Assembly: GCF_003231305.1 (NCBI RefSeq)
Contig: NZ_QKVM01000037.1
Coordinates: 1 to 62,971 of the forward strand
DNA: 62,971 nucleotides
Reading direction: 5' to 3'
DNA from: Pseudomonas sichuanensis
GTDB lineage: Bacteria > Pseudomonadota > Gammaproteobacteria > Pseudomonadales > Pseudomonadaceae
Shown: piece after piece, positions 53,646-61,668 of the stretch
How the letters are laid out: each line of letters starts with the position of its first letter
Numbering within the stretch: the stretch's first letter is position 1
Notes under the pieces: model-generated
The model's input: the letters and a program-made list of their open reading frames with translations, nothing else
Databases searched by the model: none
Told to the model about the DNA's origin: nothing
Position numbers and translations under genes: made by a program

Positions 53646-53682
53646 ATTGCACTGCGATGGCTCTATCTCGCGGCGGACAAAC

Positions 53683-53717
53683 AAAAAACCCGTCGCGGTT
53701 TCCGGCGACGGGTTCTT
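53683..53717 (-). terminator. Rho-independent terminator of the DUF1127 gene
   Basis: On the minus strand ACCCGTCGC pairs with GCGACGGGT and is followed by TTTTTTG, about 40 bases after the DUF1127 stop. Confidence 0.9.
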
Positions 53718-53755
53718 GTGTATTCGCGGTGCCGGCGTTGGCCGACGGCCGAGGC

Positions 53756-53971
53756 TTAGCGCCAGAACGGCTTGCTCAGCTCTTCGTAGCGCTGCGACTC
53801 GCTGATACCGGCGTCGGCCAGCAGGCGGGAGTCCAGGCGAGCCAGCTGACGGCGGCTGGCCATGCGGCGTTGCCACAGCAGCAGGGTCGACAGGGCGCGC
53901 AGAGGCAGGGCAGCGTGGGAAGCTTGGGCGTTGCTTTCGAAAACCAGACCGGAACTGAGGGTGCGTTCCAT
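53756..53971 (-). CDS. DUF1127 small protein
   Basis: A 71-residue protein. The C-terminal half (RRQLARLDSRLLADAGISES) is the typical DUF1127 helical, arginine-rich motif, which in other bacteria is linked to RNA turnover and phosphate or stress response. No membrane segment. It is monocistronic with its own terminator. Confidence 0.88.
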   Translation of the reverse strand: MERTLSSGLVFESNAQASHAALPLRALSTLLLWQRRMASRRQLARLDSRLLADAGISESQRYEELSKPFWR

Positions 53972-54243
53972 GATGTTTCATCCTTCCGCTTGTGGCGGCA
54001 TTAGGGAGTGATTTAACTGGTGCCCATCTTCCTCCTCTGCTGTCCATAACAGTAGATACAGTTCTGTAGTAAAGCGATGGCTCAGTTAACTGTGTAATCC
54101 TACTGTTGCACCCGAAATTGGCGTAACTGTACTGGTCTGCACTGATTTAGTGCGAATTTTGGATTTTGTGGGAAATGGCGCGGCTCGGAAGCGGACAATT
54201 ACCAGTACAGTAGTACAGTTTTATTTGCCTGGTGACCGGTTGA
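53972..54243. promoter_or_regulatory. Upstream region of the DUF1127 gene with repeated CTGTAC sites
   Basis: This AT-richer stretch holds AACTGTACTGGT at 54125-54136 and its inverted partner ACCAGTACAG at 54201-54210, plus an immediately adjacent AGTACAGT at 54212-54219. A degenerate site AGATACAGTT is at 54054-54063. The repeats look like sites for one dimeric regulator. Confidence 0.55.
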
Positions 54244-54317
54244 CTGTGGGAGCGGGTTCACCCGCGAAAGCGCCTGTATGGCTACTGCAGCATTTGCGGG
54301 TAAACCCGCTCCCACAG
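54244..54317. repeat. REP pair, GGGTTTACCCGCGAA type
   Basis: CTGTGGGAGCGGGTTCACCC and an inverted partner about 35 bases away (TAAACCCGCTCCCACAG). Confidence 0.82.
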
Positions 54318-54338
54318 ATAGCTCATTTGGGTGAAACG

Positions 54339-54394
54339 ATCGCGGGGCAAGCCCGCTCCCACATGTATCTGTGGGAGCGGGCTTGCCCCGCGAT
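54339..54394. repeat. REP palindrome before the CoA-transferase gene end
   Basis: ATCGCGGGGCAAGCCCGCTC and its complement around an 8-base loop, directly after the preceding REP pair; two subtypes side by side. Confidence 0.88.
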
Positions 54395-54412
54395 GGGTAC
54401 AGCGCTAGCGGA

Positions 54413-55906
54413 TCAACCGGCCAGCATGCGCCCGCTTTCTTCCAGGTTCTCGTGCCAGCTCAGGGCTTCGCGCAGGATGTGCGGGGTGTGGCCGCCGCGC
54501 TGGCAGGCGCGTTCGAAGTAGTCGTTCAGCGCAGCGCGATAGTCCGGGTGCACACAGTTGTCGATGATCGCGCGGGCACGCTCGCGTGGCGCCAGGCCGC
54601 GCAGGTCGGCCAGGCCCTGTTCGGTGACCAGGATGTCGACATCGTGTTCGGTATGGTCGACGTGGCTGACCATGGGCACAACGCTGGAAATCGCGCCGCC
54701 CTTGGCGATCGACTTGGTGACGAAGATCGCCAGGTGGGCGTTGCGGGCGAAGTCGCCGGAACCGCCAATGCCGTTCATCATCCGGGTGCCGCAGACGTGG
54801 GTGGAGTTGACGTTGCCGTAGATGTCGAACTCCAGCGCCGTGTTGATGCCGATGATGCCCAGGCGACGCACCACTTCAGGGTGGTTGGAGATCTCCTGCG
54901 GGCGCAGCACCAGCTTGTCCTTGTAGCGCTCGAGGTTGCCGAACACGTCGGCATTGCGGCGGCTCGACAGGGTGATCGAGCTGCCCGAGGCGAAGCTCAG
55001 CTTGCCGGCGTCGATCAGGTCGAAGGTCGAGTCCTGCAGCACTTCGGAGTACATGGTCAGGTCTTCGAACGGCGATTCGATCAGGCCGCACATCACGGCA
55101 TTGGCGATGCTGCCGATGCCGGCTTGCAGCGGGCCGAGCTTGTTGGTCATGCGGCCGGCGTCCACTTCGCCCTTGAGGAAGGCGATCAGGTGGTCGGCGA
55201 TGCCCTGGGTCTCGTGGTCAGGCGGCAGCACGGTGGACGGCGAGTCCGGCTGGTCGCTGATGACGATGCCGACGATCTTGGCCGGGTCGATCGGGATTGC
55301 GGTGCTGCCGATGCGGTCATCGACTTTCACCAGCGGGATCGGCGTGCGGGTCGGGCGGTAGGTCGGGATATAGATGTCGTGCAGGCCTTCTAGGTTGGCG
55401 TTGTGCGACAGGTTGATCTCGACGATGACCTGCTTGGCGAAGATCGCGAAGCTGGCCGAGTTGCCGACGGAGGTGGTCGGTACGATATGGCCTTCTTCGG
55501 TGATCGCCACTGCTTCGATGACCGCGATGTCCGGCAGGGTCAGTTGCTTGTTGCGCAGCTGCTCGACGGTTTCCGACAGGTGCTGGTCGATGAACATCAC
55601 CTGGCCGTCGTTGATGGCCTTGCGCAGGGTGCTGTCGACCTGGAACGGCATGCGCCGGGCGAGTACGCCGGCTTCGGTCAGTTGCTTGTCGAGGTCGTTG
55701 CCCAGGCTGGCGCCGGTCATCAGGCTGATTTTCAGCGGCGACAGCTTGGCGCGCTCGGCCAGTGCGTGGGGCACGGCCTTGGCTTCGCCGGCGCGGGTGA
55801 AGCCGCTCATGCCGACGGTCATGCCGTCCTCGATCAGGCCAGCGGCGTCAGCCGCACTCATTACCTTGCTGTGCAGGGAGGACAAGCGGATGCGATCACG
55901 GTACAT
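54413..55906 (-). CDS. Acetyl-CoA hydrolase / succinyl-CoA:acetate CoA-transferase family protein
   Basis: A 497-residue CoA-transferase of the ACH1/Cat1/AarC family that moves CoA between acetate and other acids, or hydrolyses acetyl-CoA. Typical stretches are GMTVGMSGFTRAGEAKAVP near the N-terminus, GIGSIANAVMCGL and the SEVLQDST region, where the catalytic Glu of relatives lies. Substrate choice is not visible. It lies downstream of pntAB but a terminator intervenes. Confidence 0.9.
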   Translation of the reverse strand: MYRDRIRLSSLHSKVMSAADAAGLIEDGMTVGMSGFTRAGEAKAVPHALAERAKLSPLKISLMTGASLGNDLDKQLTEAGVLARRMPFQVDSTLRKAINDGQVMFIDQHLSETVEQLRNKQLTLPDIAVIEAVAITEEGHIVPTTSVGNSASFAIFAKQVIVEINLSHNANLEGLHDIYIPTYRPTRTPIPLVKVDDRIGSTAIPIDPAKIVGIVISDQPDSPSTVLPPDHETQGIADHLIAFLKGEVDAGRMTNKLGPLQAGIGSIANAVMCGLIESPFEDLTMYSEVLQDSTFDLIDAGKLSFASGSSITLSSRRNADVFGNLERYKDKLVLRPQEISNHPEVVRRLGIIGINTALEFDIYGNVNSTHVCGTRMMNGIGGSGDFARNAHLAIFVTKSIAKGGAISSVVPMVSHVDHTEHDVDILVTEQGLADLRGLAPRERARAIIDNCVHPDYRAALNDYFERACQRGGHTPHILREALSWHENLEESGRMLAG

Positions 55907-56032
55907 GGATTGTTATCTCAGGCTACTGAAGCTACTGGAAGCGCAGTCTAGAGATTTAGCCCGGTGCCGTCCCGCGACCATGGTCGTAGGCGAAGCCTCG
56001 CAATAGAGCCGTTGATCTGGATCATGCAAATG

Positions 56033-56066
56033 AAAAAGCCCCCGGGCATAACACCCGGAGGCTTTA
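56033..56066 (-). terminator. Rho-independent terminator of the pnt operon
   Basis: On the minus strand AAGCCTCCGGG pairs with CCCGGGGGCTT and a T-run (TTTTTC) follows, about 30 bases after the pntB stop. Confidence 0.9.
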
Positions 56067-56092
56067 GACGCTTCTATATATAGAGGCGGGTA

Positions 56093-57529
56093 TCAGTCCA
56101 CGGCCTTGACCATGTCCTCGATGACCTTCTTCGCGTCACCGAACACCATCATGGTCTTGTCCAGGTAGAACAGTTCGTTGTCCAGGCCGGCATAGCCGCT
56201 GGCCATGGAGCGCTTGTTGACGATGATGGTCTTGGCCTTGAACGCTTCGAGGATCGGCATGCCGGCGATCGGCGACTTGGGATCGTTCTTCGCCGCCGGG
56301 TTGACCACGTCGTTGGCGCCCAGCACCAGGACCACGTCGGCCTGACCGAATTCGGCGTTGATGTCTTCCATCTCGAACACCTGGTCGTACGGCACTTCCG
56401 CTTCGGCCAGCAGTACGTTCATGTGGCCTGGCATACGGCCGGCAACCGGGTGGATCGCGTATTTCACGGTCACGCCGTTGTGCACCAGCTTCTCGGTCAG
56501 CTCTTTGAGCGCGTGTTGGGCGCGGGCCACCGCCAGGCCGTAGCCGGGAACGATGATCACGCTGTCGGCGTTGCTCAGCAGGAAGGTGGCGTCGTCGGCC
56601 GAGCCGGACTTCACCGGGCGTTGCTCTTTGGAGCCTTGCGCCGCACCGACGTCGGTATCGCCGCCGAAGCCGCCGAGGATGACGTTGAAGAACGAACGGT
56701 TCATCGCCTTGCACATGATGTACGAGAGGATCGCACCGCTCGAACCCACCAGCGAGCCGGCGATGATCAGCATCGAGTTGTTCAGCGAGAAGCCGATGCC
56801 TGCCGCCGCCCAGCCCGAGTAGCTGTTGAGCATCGACACCACCACCGGCATGTCGGCGCCGCCGATCGGGATGATGATCAGCACGCCCATGATGAAGGCC
56901 AGGGCCAGCATCAGGGTGAAGGCGCTGTAGTGGCCGGTGAAGGTGAACAGCAGGCCCAGGGCGATGGTGGCCAGGCCGAGGATCAGGTTCAGCTTGTGCT
57001 GGCCGGTGAACTGTACCGGTGCGCCTTGGAACAGGCGGAACTTGTACTTGCCCGACAGCTTGCCGAACGCGATGACCGAGCCGGAGAAGGTGATGGCACC
57101 AATGGCCGCGCCGAGGAACAGCTCCAGGCGGTTACCGGTGGGGATCGGGTCGCTGATGCTGGCGACGATGCCCAGCGATTGCGGCTCGAGTACCGCGGCA
57201 ATGGCGATGAACACCGCGGCCAGGCCGATCATGCTGTGCATGAAGGCGACCAGTTCGGGCATCTTGGTCATCTCGACGCGCTTGGCCATGATCGAACCGG
57301 CGGTGCCGCCGACCAGCAGGCCGACGATGACATAACCAATGCCGGCAGTGGCAAGCTCGGCGCCCAGCTTGTAGATCAGCCCGACCGTGGTGAGGATGGC
57401 GATACCCATGCCGACCATGCCGAACAGGTTGCCCCGGCGTGAGGTGGTGGGGTGCGAGAGGCCCTTGAGCGCCTGGATGAAGCAGATCGAGGCGACCAGG
57501 TACAGAAGCGTTACCAGATTCATGCTCAT
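56093..57529 (-). CDS. pntB: NAD(P) transhydrogenase beta subunit
   Basis: Proton-translocating transhydrogenase, domains II and III, which make NADPH using the proton gradient. The 478-residue protein has about nine helices, then the NADP-binding dIII domain with IIVPGYGLAVARAQHA, PVAGRMPGHMNVLLAEA and NDVVNPAA. It starts at ATG 57529 (MSMNLVTL). It follows the pntA2 stop by two bases and ends the operon. Confidence 0.95.
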   Translation of the reverse strand: MSMNLVTLLYLVASICFIQALKGLSHPTTSRRGNLFGMVGMGIAILTTVGLIYKLGAELATAGIGYVIVGLLVGGTAGSIMAKRVEMTKMPELVAFMHSMIGLAAVFIAIAAVLEPQSLGIVASISDPIPTGNRLELFLGAAIGAITFSGSVIAFGKLSGKYKFRLFQGAPVQFTGQHKLNLILGLATIALGLLFTFTGHYSAFTLMLALAFIMGVLIIIPIGGADMPVVVSMLNSYSGWAAAGIGFSLNNSMLIIAGSLVGSSGAILSYIMCKAMNRSFFNVILGGFGGDTDVGAAQGSKEQRPVKSGSADDATFLLSNADSVIIVPGYGLAVARAQHALKELTEKLVHNGVTVKYAIHPVAGRMPGHMNVLLAEAEVPYDQVFEMEDINAEFGQADVVLVLGANDVVNPAAKNDPKSPIAGMPILEAFKAKTIIVNKRSMASGYAGLDNELFYLDKTMMVFGDAKKVIEDMVKAVD

Positions 57530-57531
57530 GC

Positions 57532-57846
57532 TTACTTCTGCGCCTCGTTCTTGGTTTTCTTCTTGAACATTTCCAGCATGCGGCGGGTGACCAGGAAGCC
57601 ACCGAACACATTGACCGCGGCCAGCGCCACGGCGAGGGTACCCATCACTTTGCCGGCCGGGGTGACGGTCAGCGCGGCCGCGAGCATGGCGCCGACGATG
57701 ACGATCGCCGAAATGGCGTTGGTGACGGCCATCAGTGGGGTGTGCAGTGCCGGTGTGACGTTCCATACCACGTGGTAGCCCACGTAGATGGCCAGCACGA
57801 AGATGATCAGGTTGTAGATGCCGTGGGAAATCAGCAGGTCTTCCAT
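57532..57846 (-). CDS. pntAB: NAD(P) transhydrogenase alpha subunit, membrane part
   Basis: Domain II part of the alpha subunit, 104 residues with three helices (LIIFVLAIYVGYHVVW at the N-terminus). In E. coli this is fused to the NAD-binding part; here the split three-gene form typical of alphaproteobacteria and pseudomonads is seen. ATG 57846 is chosen (MEDLLISHGIYN) because GGAG lies before it. Confidence 0.94.
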   Translation of the reverse strand: MEDLLISHGIYNLIIFVLAIYVGYHVVWNVTPALHTPLMAVTNAISAIVIVGAMLAAALTVTPAGKVMGTLAVALAAVNVFGGFLVTRRMLEMFKKKTKNEAQK

Positions 57847-57857
57847 TGTCGAGCTCC

Positions 57858-58979
57858 TCAGCCGTTCTTGCGTACGACCTGGCCGTCGCGGCACATCAGG
57901 CACGCGGCGACGATGTCGTCTTCGAGGTTGATCATCAGCGCGCCGTCCTTGTCGAACAGCAGCTTCATGAAGTCCAGCAGGTTGCGGGCGTACAACGCCG
58001 AGGCGTCTGCGCCGACCTGGGCCGGCAGGTTGGTCGGGCCGACGATGGTCACGCCGTTGGCCTGTACCACCTGGTCAGCGACGGTCAGCGGGCAGTTGCC
58101 GCCCTGGGCCGCAGCGAGGTCGATCACCACCGAGCCGGGTTTCATCTGCGCGACGGTCTCGGCGCTGAGCAGCGTCGGCGCCTTGCGCCCGGGGATCAGC
58201 GCAGTGGTGATGACGATATCGGCCTGTTTGGCTCGCTCGTGCACGGCCTGGGCCTGGCGCTGCATCCAGCTGGCTGGCATGGGGCGGGCGTAACCGCCGA
58301 CGCCTTCGGCGCACTCGCGTTCTTCATCGGTCTCGTACGGCACGTCGAGGAACTTGGCGCCAAGCGACTCGATCTGCTCTTTCACGGCGGGGCGCACGTC
58401 GGAGGCTTCGATCACCGCGCCCAGGCGCTTGGCCGTGGCGATGGCCTGCAGGCCGGCGACGCCGGCGCCGAGGATCAGCACACGGGCGGCCTTTACGGTG
58501 CCGGCGGCGGTCATCAGCATGGGCATGAAGCGTGGGTAGTGATGCGCGGCCAGCAGCACGGCCTTGTAGCCGGCAATGTTGGCTTGCGACGACAGCACGT
58601 CGAGGCTCTGGGCCCGCGAGGTACGAGGCGCGGCTTCCAGGGCGAAGGCGGTGATGCCACGTTCGGCCATCTTGCCGATCAGCTCGTTGTTGAACGGGTT
58701 GAGCATGCCGGCCAGCACGCTGCCGCTGCTGATCAGCGCCAGTTCCTGGTCATTGGGTGCAACCACCTTGAGCACCAGCTGCGCGCCGAAGGCATCGGTC
58801 GCTTCACCCAGTGTGGCGCCAACGGCCTCATAGGCACCGTCCGGAATGCTGGCGTTGAGCCCTGCCCCCCGTTGCACGGTGACCTGATGGCCCTGGCTAA
58901 CCAGTTTCTTGATGGTTTCCGGGGTCGCGGCGACCCTTGTCTCACCCGTCTGCGTCTCGAGAGGAACACCAATGTGCAC
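57858..58979 (-). CDS. pntAA: NAD(P) transhydrogenase alpha subunit, NAD-binding part
   Basis: Soluble domain I that takes hydride from NADH. The 373-residue protein has the alanine dehydrogenase/PNT fold, with the NAD-binding Rossmann motif ILGAGVAGLQAIATAKRLGA. It starts at GTG 58979 (HIGVPLETQTGETRVA), after GGAG; longer in-frame starts lie in the upstream gap and lack support. First gene of pntAA-pntAB-pntB. Confidence 0.95.
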   Translation of the reverse strand: MHIGVPLETQTGETRVAATPETIKKLVSQGHQVTVQRGAGLNASIPDGAYEAVGATLGEATDAFGAQLVLKVVAPNDQELALISSGSVLAGMLNPFNNELIGKMAERGITAFALEAAPRTSRAQSLDVLSSQANIAGYKAVLLAAHHYPRFMPMLMTAAGTVKAARVLILGAGVAGLQAIATAKRLGAVIEASDVRPAVKEQIESLGAKFLDVPYETDEERECAEGVGGYARPMPASWMQRQAQAVHERAKQADIVITTALIPGRKAPTLLSAETVAQMKPGSVVIDLAAAQGGNCPLTVADQVVQANGVTIVGPTNLPAQVGADASALYARNLLDFMKLLFDKDGALMINLEDDIVAACLMCRDGQVVRKNG

Positions 58980-59389
58980 GACTTTGTCTCCTGCGGTGAC
59001 CTTTTGTGTTTGTTTGAACCAGCTCACTTCGGGTGGCGCGCTGGGTGGTCGTAGAGCACGACCCCGCCTGAATCCGGGGCGGGAAGGCATTTTGCAGATG
59101 AACCATGGGGGCCACAACCGGTTCTGAAGCGAAACGAACTCAAAACTACAAGTCACCCTGTGACCGTATGTCGCAATGATTCGAAACAAACCCGTCAAGC
59201 ACGCGCTATTCGGAGCTTAGGGGAAAATCTGAAAAAAATTCTGCTGTTTTCGGCCTTGCTGCTGTGAATGTCGCAAAATAACCGTCAAACCCGCATGGTC
59301 ACTAGGGTTGATAGGGTTTTTCAGGCTGGCTGGAACAGATTACGTATTTGCGACAAATACATATATCTGTAGGTGTTTAAAATAATTGA
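58980..59389. other. Gap upstream of pntAA, promoter and repeated TGTCGCAA motif
   Basis: 410 bases between pntAA and gcdR, AT-rich in the part near gcdR. It has no gene. It contains three copies of TTGCGAC/GTCGCAA (59170, 59270 and 59348) and a perfect dyad at 59344-59360. These make it a likely control region of the transhydrogenase operon. Confidence 0.5.
59344..59360. promoter_or_regulatory. Dyad GTATTTG-CGA-CAAATAC
   Basis: A perfect 7-base inverted repeat with a 3-base centre, about 30 bases beyond the gcdR stop. It overlaps one of the TGTCGCAA copies. Confidence 0.5.
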
Positions 59390-60304
59390 CTACGGGGTCA
59401 GCTTATCGGCTTTTGCAGTGTACTGCTGTGCCTGCGCTATGAGCCAGTCGCGAAAAGCCCGTAGCGAAGCGGACTCCACCTTGCGCTCTGGAATCATCAG
59501 ATAGTAGGCCTTGTCACTGGACAGGGCATGCCTGTTAGCGACCACCAACCTACCCTCCTCCAGCTCGCGCTGGATCAGGAACGGCGGGATCAGCGCAATG
59601 CCCATTTCGTGCATGGCCGCCTGGGCGAGCATAGAGAACAGTTCATAGCGCGGGCCGGCCATGTCGCGTTCAACGCTCATGCCCAGCCCATCGAACCATT
59701 GCCGCCAGGCATACGGGCGGGTGGTCTGCTGCAGCAGGGGCAGCTCGGCGATGCGCTGGGCGTCGAGGCCGCCCTGCCCGTCCAGCAGCTTCGGGCTGCA
59801 CACCGGTACCGGGTTTTCGCCCATCAGGCGATGGGCCTGGGTGCCGGACCAGTCGGCGTCGCCGAAGTAGATGGCCGCATCGAAGGGCGTGTCGGCGAAC
59901 AGGAACGGCCGGGTGCGGTTGGTCAGGTTGACCGTGACCTCCGGGTGGCGTTGCTGGAAATCCTTCAGGCGTGGCAGCAGCCACTGGGTGCCGAAGGTCG
60001 GCACCACGGCCAGCTCGATCACGTTGGCACCCTGCTGGCGCATGACCGACAGGGTGTCACGCTCTACGGCGTCCAGCTGGCTGGCCACCTGGCGGCTATA
60101 GGACAAGCCTGCCTCGGTGAGCTTCACGCCCCGGCGCGAGCGGCGGAACAATTCGACGTTGAGAAACGCCTCCAGCCCACCGATCTGCCGACAGACGGCT
60201 CCCTGGGTCAGGGCCAGCTCGTGGGCGGCCTTGGTAAAGCTCTCGTGACGCGCGGCCGCCTCGAAGCAGACCAGGGCGGTGGTGCTGGGGATCTTGCGGC
60301 GCAT
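59390..60304 (-). CDS. gcdR: LysR-type regulator, GcdR
   Basis: A 304-residue LysR regulator with N-terminal helix-turn-helix (ESFTKAAHELALTQGAVCRQ) and a C-terminal effector domain. It is divergent from gcdH, a typical arrangement for a LysR activator of the next genes. P. putida GcdR activates gcdH-gcoT in response to glutarate, from memory. ATG 60304 (MRRKIPSTTALVCFEAAAR) is favoured because GAGG lies 9 bases upstream; GTG 60319 is possible. Confidence 0.9.
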   Translation of the reverse strand: MRRKIPSTTALVCFEAAARHESFTKAAHELALTQGAVCRQIGGLEAFLNVELFRRSRRGVKLTEAGLSYSRQVASQLDAVERDTLSVMRQQGANVIELAVVPTFGTQWLLPRLKDFQQRHPEVTVNLTNRTRPFLFADTPFDAAIYFGDADWSGTQAHRLMGENPVPVCSPKLLDGQGGLDAQRIAELPLLQQTTRPYAWRQWFDGLGMSVERDMAGPRYELFSMLAQAAMHEMGIALIPPFLIQRELEEGRLVVANRHALSSDKAYYLMIPERKVESASLRAFRDWLIAQAQQYTAKADKLTP

Positions 60305-60471
60305 GTACGGCAACCTCACTTGTATGCTCGTTAGTACGGCGTTTCGCCGATCACGGAGTGAGAAAATATCACTAAAGCGTGCGCAATCCTCGTTTGTCCC
60401 GACGGCCGATCAAGCCTAGGATCAATGCAACGCAAGAATCCGCTCCCATCTTTGTTTCGAGGAACACGCAC
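60305..60471. promoter_or_regulatory. Divergent gcdR/gcdH control region
   Basis: 167 bases with an inverted repeat GGCG-TTT-CGCC at about 60339-60349. It should contain both promoters and the LysR-type site. Confidence 0.45.
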
Positions 60472-61653
60472 ATGGCCGGTAAAGCAAGCTTCAACTGGAT
60501 CGACCCGCTGCTGCTGGATCAGCAGCTCACTGAAGAAGAGCGCATGGTGCGTGACAGCGCCTTCCAGTTCGCCCAGGACAAGTTGGCGCCGCGTGTGCTG
60601 GAAGCCTTCCGTCACGAACAGACCGACCCGGCGATCTTCCGCGAGATGGGTGAAGTCGGCCTGCTGGGCGCGACCATCCCTGAACAGTACGGTGGCAGTG
60701 GCCTCAACTACGTGTGCTACGGCCTGATTGCCCGTGAGGTGGAGCGCATCGATTCCGGCTACCGCTCGATGATGAGCGTGCAGTCGTCGCTGGTCATGGT
60801 GCCGATTAACGAGTTCGGTACCGAAGCGCAGAAGCAGAAGTACCTGCCCAAGCTGGCCAGCGGTGAGTGGATTGGTTGCTTCGGCCTGACCGAACCCAAC
60901 CATGGTTCCGACCCGGGTTCGATGATCACTCGGGCGCGCAAGGTCGACGGCGGCTATCGCCTGACCGGCAGCAAGATGTGGATTACCAACAGCCCGATCG
61001 CCGATGTGTTCGTGGTTTGGGCCAAGGATGATGCCGGCGACATTCGCGGCTTTGTCCTGGAGAAAGGCTGGCAAGGCCTCAGCGCCCCGGCCATCCACGG
61101 CAAGGTTGGCCTGCGCGCCTCGATCACCGGTGAGATCGTCATGGACAACGTGTTCGTCCCTGAAGAGAACATCTTCCCGGATGTACGGGGCCTGAAGGGG
61201 CCGTTCACCTGCTTGAACTCGGCCCGCTACGGCATTTCGTGGGGTGCGCTGGGCGCCGCCGAAGCCTGCTGGCACACAGCGCGCCAGTACACCCTGGACC
61301 GCCAGCAGTTCGGTCGCCCGCTCGCCGCCAACCAACTGATCCAGAAAAAGCTGGCCGACATGCAGACCGAAATCACCCTGGCCCTGCAAGGTTGCCTGCG
61401 TCTGGGGCAGATGAAGGACCAAGGCACCGCTGCGGTGGAAATCACTTCGATCATGAAGCGCAACTCCTGCGGCAAGGCCCTGGATATCGCCCGCATGGCG
61501 CGTGACATGCTGGGCGGCAACGGTATCTCCGACGAGTTCGGCGTGGCCCGCCACCTGGTCAACCTTGAGGTGGTCAACACCTATGAAGGTACTCATGACG
61601 TGCATGCGCTGATCCTCGGGCGTGCGCAAACCGGTATCCAGGCGTTCTACTAA
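60472..61653 (+). CDS. gcdH: Glutaryl-CoA dehydrogenase
   Basis: FAD enzyme that oxidises and decarboxylates glutaryl-CoA to crotonyl-CoA in lysine and glutarate breakdown. The 393-residue protein has the acyl-CoA dehydrogenase fold, with GCFGLTEPNHGSDP, KMWITNSP, and the catalytic Glu at 372 in NTYEGTHDVHALILG. ATG 60472 has GAGGAA 9 bases upstream. It is followed by gcoT, 15 bases away. Confidence 0.96.
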   Translation: MAGKASFNWIDPLLLDQQLTEEERMVRDSAFQFAQDKLAPRVLEAFRHEQTDPAIFREMGEVGLLGATIPEQYGGSGLNYVCYGLIAREVERIDSGYRSMMSVQSSLVMVPINEFGTEAQKQKYLPKLASGEWIGCFGLTEPNHGSDPGSMITRARKVDGGYRLTGSKMWITNSPIADVFVVWAKDDAGDIRGFVLEKGWQGLSAPAIHGKVGLRASITGEIVMDNVFVPEENIFPDVRGLKGPFTCLNSARYGISWGALGAAEACWHTARQYTLDRQQFGRPLAANQLIQKKLADMQTEITLALQGCLRLGQMKDQGTAAVEITSIMKRNSCGKALDIARMARDMLGGNGISDEFGVARHLVNLEVVNTYEGTHDVHALILGRAQTGIQAFY

Positions 61654-61668
61654 TAGAGGAGCCAGGCC

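Noticed and set aside
54244..54394. Possible CRISPR-like repeats
   Set aside because: The repeats are palindromic REP units in inverted pairs, not equally spaced direct repeats with unique spacers; no cas genes.
56093..57766. Longer pntB start at 57766
   Set aside because: The extra 79 codons lie antisense-free but out of frame across pntA2, lack homology to PntB, and the start at 57529 gives the usual length.
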